Origin: an uncultured Elusimicrobia bacterium
GTDB taxonomy: Bacteria; Elusimicrobiota; Elusimicrobia; Elusimicrobiales; Elusimicrobiaceae
Length of the DNA: 64,000 nt
Assembly (NCBI GenBank): GCA_947306425.1
Contig: CAMZGO010000007.1
Location: 1 to 64,000 of the forward strand
Direction of reading: 5' to 3'
Below the pieces are notes generated by a model, which was given only the letters and a program-made list of their open reading frames with translations, ran no database searches and was not told the DNA's origin. Numbering within the stretch: the stretch's first letter is position 1; every line of letters starts with the position of its first letter. Below, in pieces: positions 63,372 through 64,000 of the stretch. The translations under genes were made by a program, and so were the position numbers.

Positions 63372-63445
63372 AATATGAAATTTGGTTCTTGAGTTTTGTG
63401 CTAGCGGCGTCTTTTCGGTAAATTTTATTTTTTCTGCTCCTAAAG

Positions 63446-63636
63446 TACCGAGAGTCGCTCCGCTCCCTTTCTTCTCAGTACTAGTCGTCGCAGAGAAAAA
63501 TTTCTTTTTATAAAAGTTACTTCCTATAATTCCTCTCCCCTTTGTTTACAAAGGTGGAGAGGTTAGGAGTGGGGTTATAAAATTTGCTTCCTTATCGCCT
63601 TCACCCGTATCTGAAGCGGGTGAAGGCGAAATGGGA
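63446..63636. repeat. intergenic hairpin repeats
   Basis: GTACCGAGAGTCGCT (63447 on) closed by AGTAC/GTACT resembles 56831-56870; a CCTCTCCCCTTTG / CAAAGG..GAGAGG hairpin follows (63533-63560), then CACCCG/CGGGTG (63603-63622). The gap 63372-63658 has no gene. Confidence 0.5.
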
Positions 63637-63658
63637 ATCAGTCGGTAAATTGGTTGGC

Positions 63659-63702
63659 ATAGGTCTTTAGACCTATTTGTAAATAGGACAAAATGCTCTT
63701 GT
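63659..63702 (+). promoter_or_regulatory. 44-bp upstream element, copy 2
   Basis: Matches 12018-12061 at ATAGG, AGACCTA, ATAGG and CTCTTGT with the same spacing; the first part is a palindrome ATAGGTCT/AGACCTAT. TTGTGG at its end lies exactly 17 bases before TAAAAT (63722-63727), so the element ends in a probable -35 box. Confidence 0.5.
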
Positions 63703-63766
63703 GGTCAATTTTCTTTTTTGCTAAAATGATAGTGTAAAGAAATTAAAAACGCAAGGAAAAACGAAA

Positions 63767-64000
63767 ATGAAAAAAATGATATTACTATTAACTATTCTGG
63801 TAGGTTGTTCTGTGCTAGGTATGGCTGAAAGTTGTGAAGAAAAGTATTTTTGGTCGGATATGCCTGAGAAAGAAATGTTTTTAGGTATGTTAGTTGTAGA
63901 AAATGATTTAGAATGCCTGGAATATTTTATTGATATAAAGGGCTTAGATCTTAATAAGGCTGAGGTAGAAAGAGGTACAACTTTGATTAAGGAAGTATTT
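63767..64000 (+). CDS. lipoprotein-like secreted protein, cut by window end
   Basis: 78 residues visible from ATG 63767 (CAAGGA upstream). N-terminus MKKMILLLTILVGCS suggests a lipobox (Cys14). The visible part has a helix-turn pattern EMFLGMLVVENDLECLEYFIDIKGLDLNK that resembles an ankyrin repeat. The 3' end lies outside the window. Confidence 0.6.
   Translation, partial: MKKMILLLTILVGCSVLGMAESCEEKYFWSDMPEKEMFLGMLVVENDLECLEYFIDIKGLDLNKAEVERGTTLIKEVF

Overview
The window looks like a chromosomal segment of a gut-type Elusimicrobiota bacterium (Elusimicrobium-like). The reasons are the low GC content, several paralogous type IV pilin genes sharing an almost invariant N-terminus (GFTLIELLVVVLIIGILA), and a normal Gram-negative set of lipoproteins and secreted proteins. 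The taxonomic call is inference from gene content; no marker search was possible.

Host left arm (1-20.7 kb). A pilin gene is followed by rpmE, prfA-prmC-murA-folC, a second pilin, yajQ, a TPR envelope protein, tRNA-Ala, thrC, a DUF4912 gene coupled to a GH57 glucan branching enzyme, a secreted protein of unknown function, an 1801-residue alpha-2-macroglobulin-like protein without the thioester cysteine, the remains of a sodium:alanine symporter gene, and two small lipoproteins.

Prophage (about 20.73-55.72 kb, 35 kb). It is inserted at the 3' end of a tRNA-Glu gene, with a 12-bp direct repeat at both ends. Order: integrase module on the minus strand (integrase, an integrase fragment, a lipoprotein, a membrane protein), a divergent control region with an XRE regulator, a structured RNA candidate, small early genes, replication genes (initiator-like, DnaB), a strong promoter, then a T7/BPP-1-like podovirus morphogenesis block (TerS, TerL, connector, Bbp19-like, scaffold, capsid, tail tubular A and B, internal virion proteins, a 2847-residue polyvalent protein). 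A complete diversity-generating retroelement (DGR) follows: target gene with variable repeat, GAAA-loop hairpin, template repeat and reverse transcriptase. The block ends with tail and lysis genes including nested Rz/Rz1-like spanins. The DGR is the main special system: 24 of 28 template adenines differ in the variable repeat and no other base does. Its reverse transcriptase has an atypical SG in place of the SQ motif, and no avd gene is visible.

A second unusual link inside the prophage is a 38-bp exact inverted duplication. It puts the same peptide into a lysogeny-side membrane protein and into the N-terminus of the giant virion protein.

Host right arm (55.7-64 kb). tRNA-Glu, tRNA-Lys, a metallo-beta-lactamase-fold hydrolase, two pilin genes sharing 305 identical bases (promoter plus N-terminal codons, with a poly-T tract between -35 and -10), ackA, an aspartate-type aminotransferase, pckA, a SWIB-domain protein, hairpin repeats, and the start of a lipoprotein gene. 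That last gene carries the same 44-bp upstream element as the secreted-protein gene at 12.1 kb.
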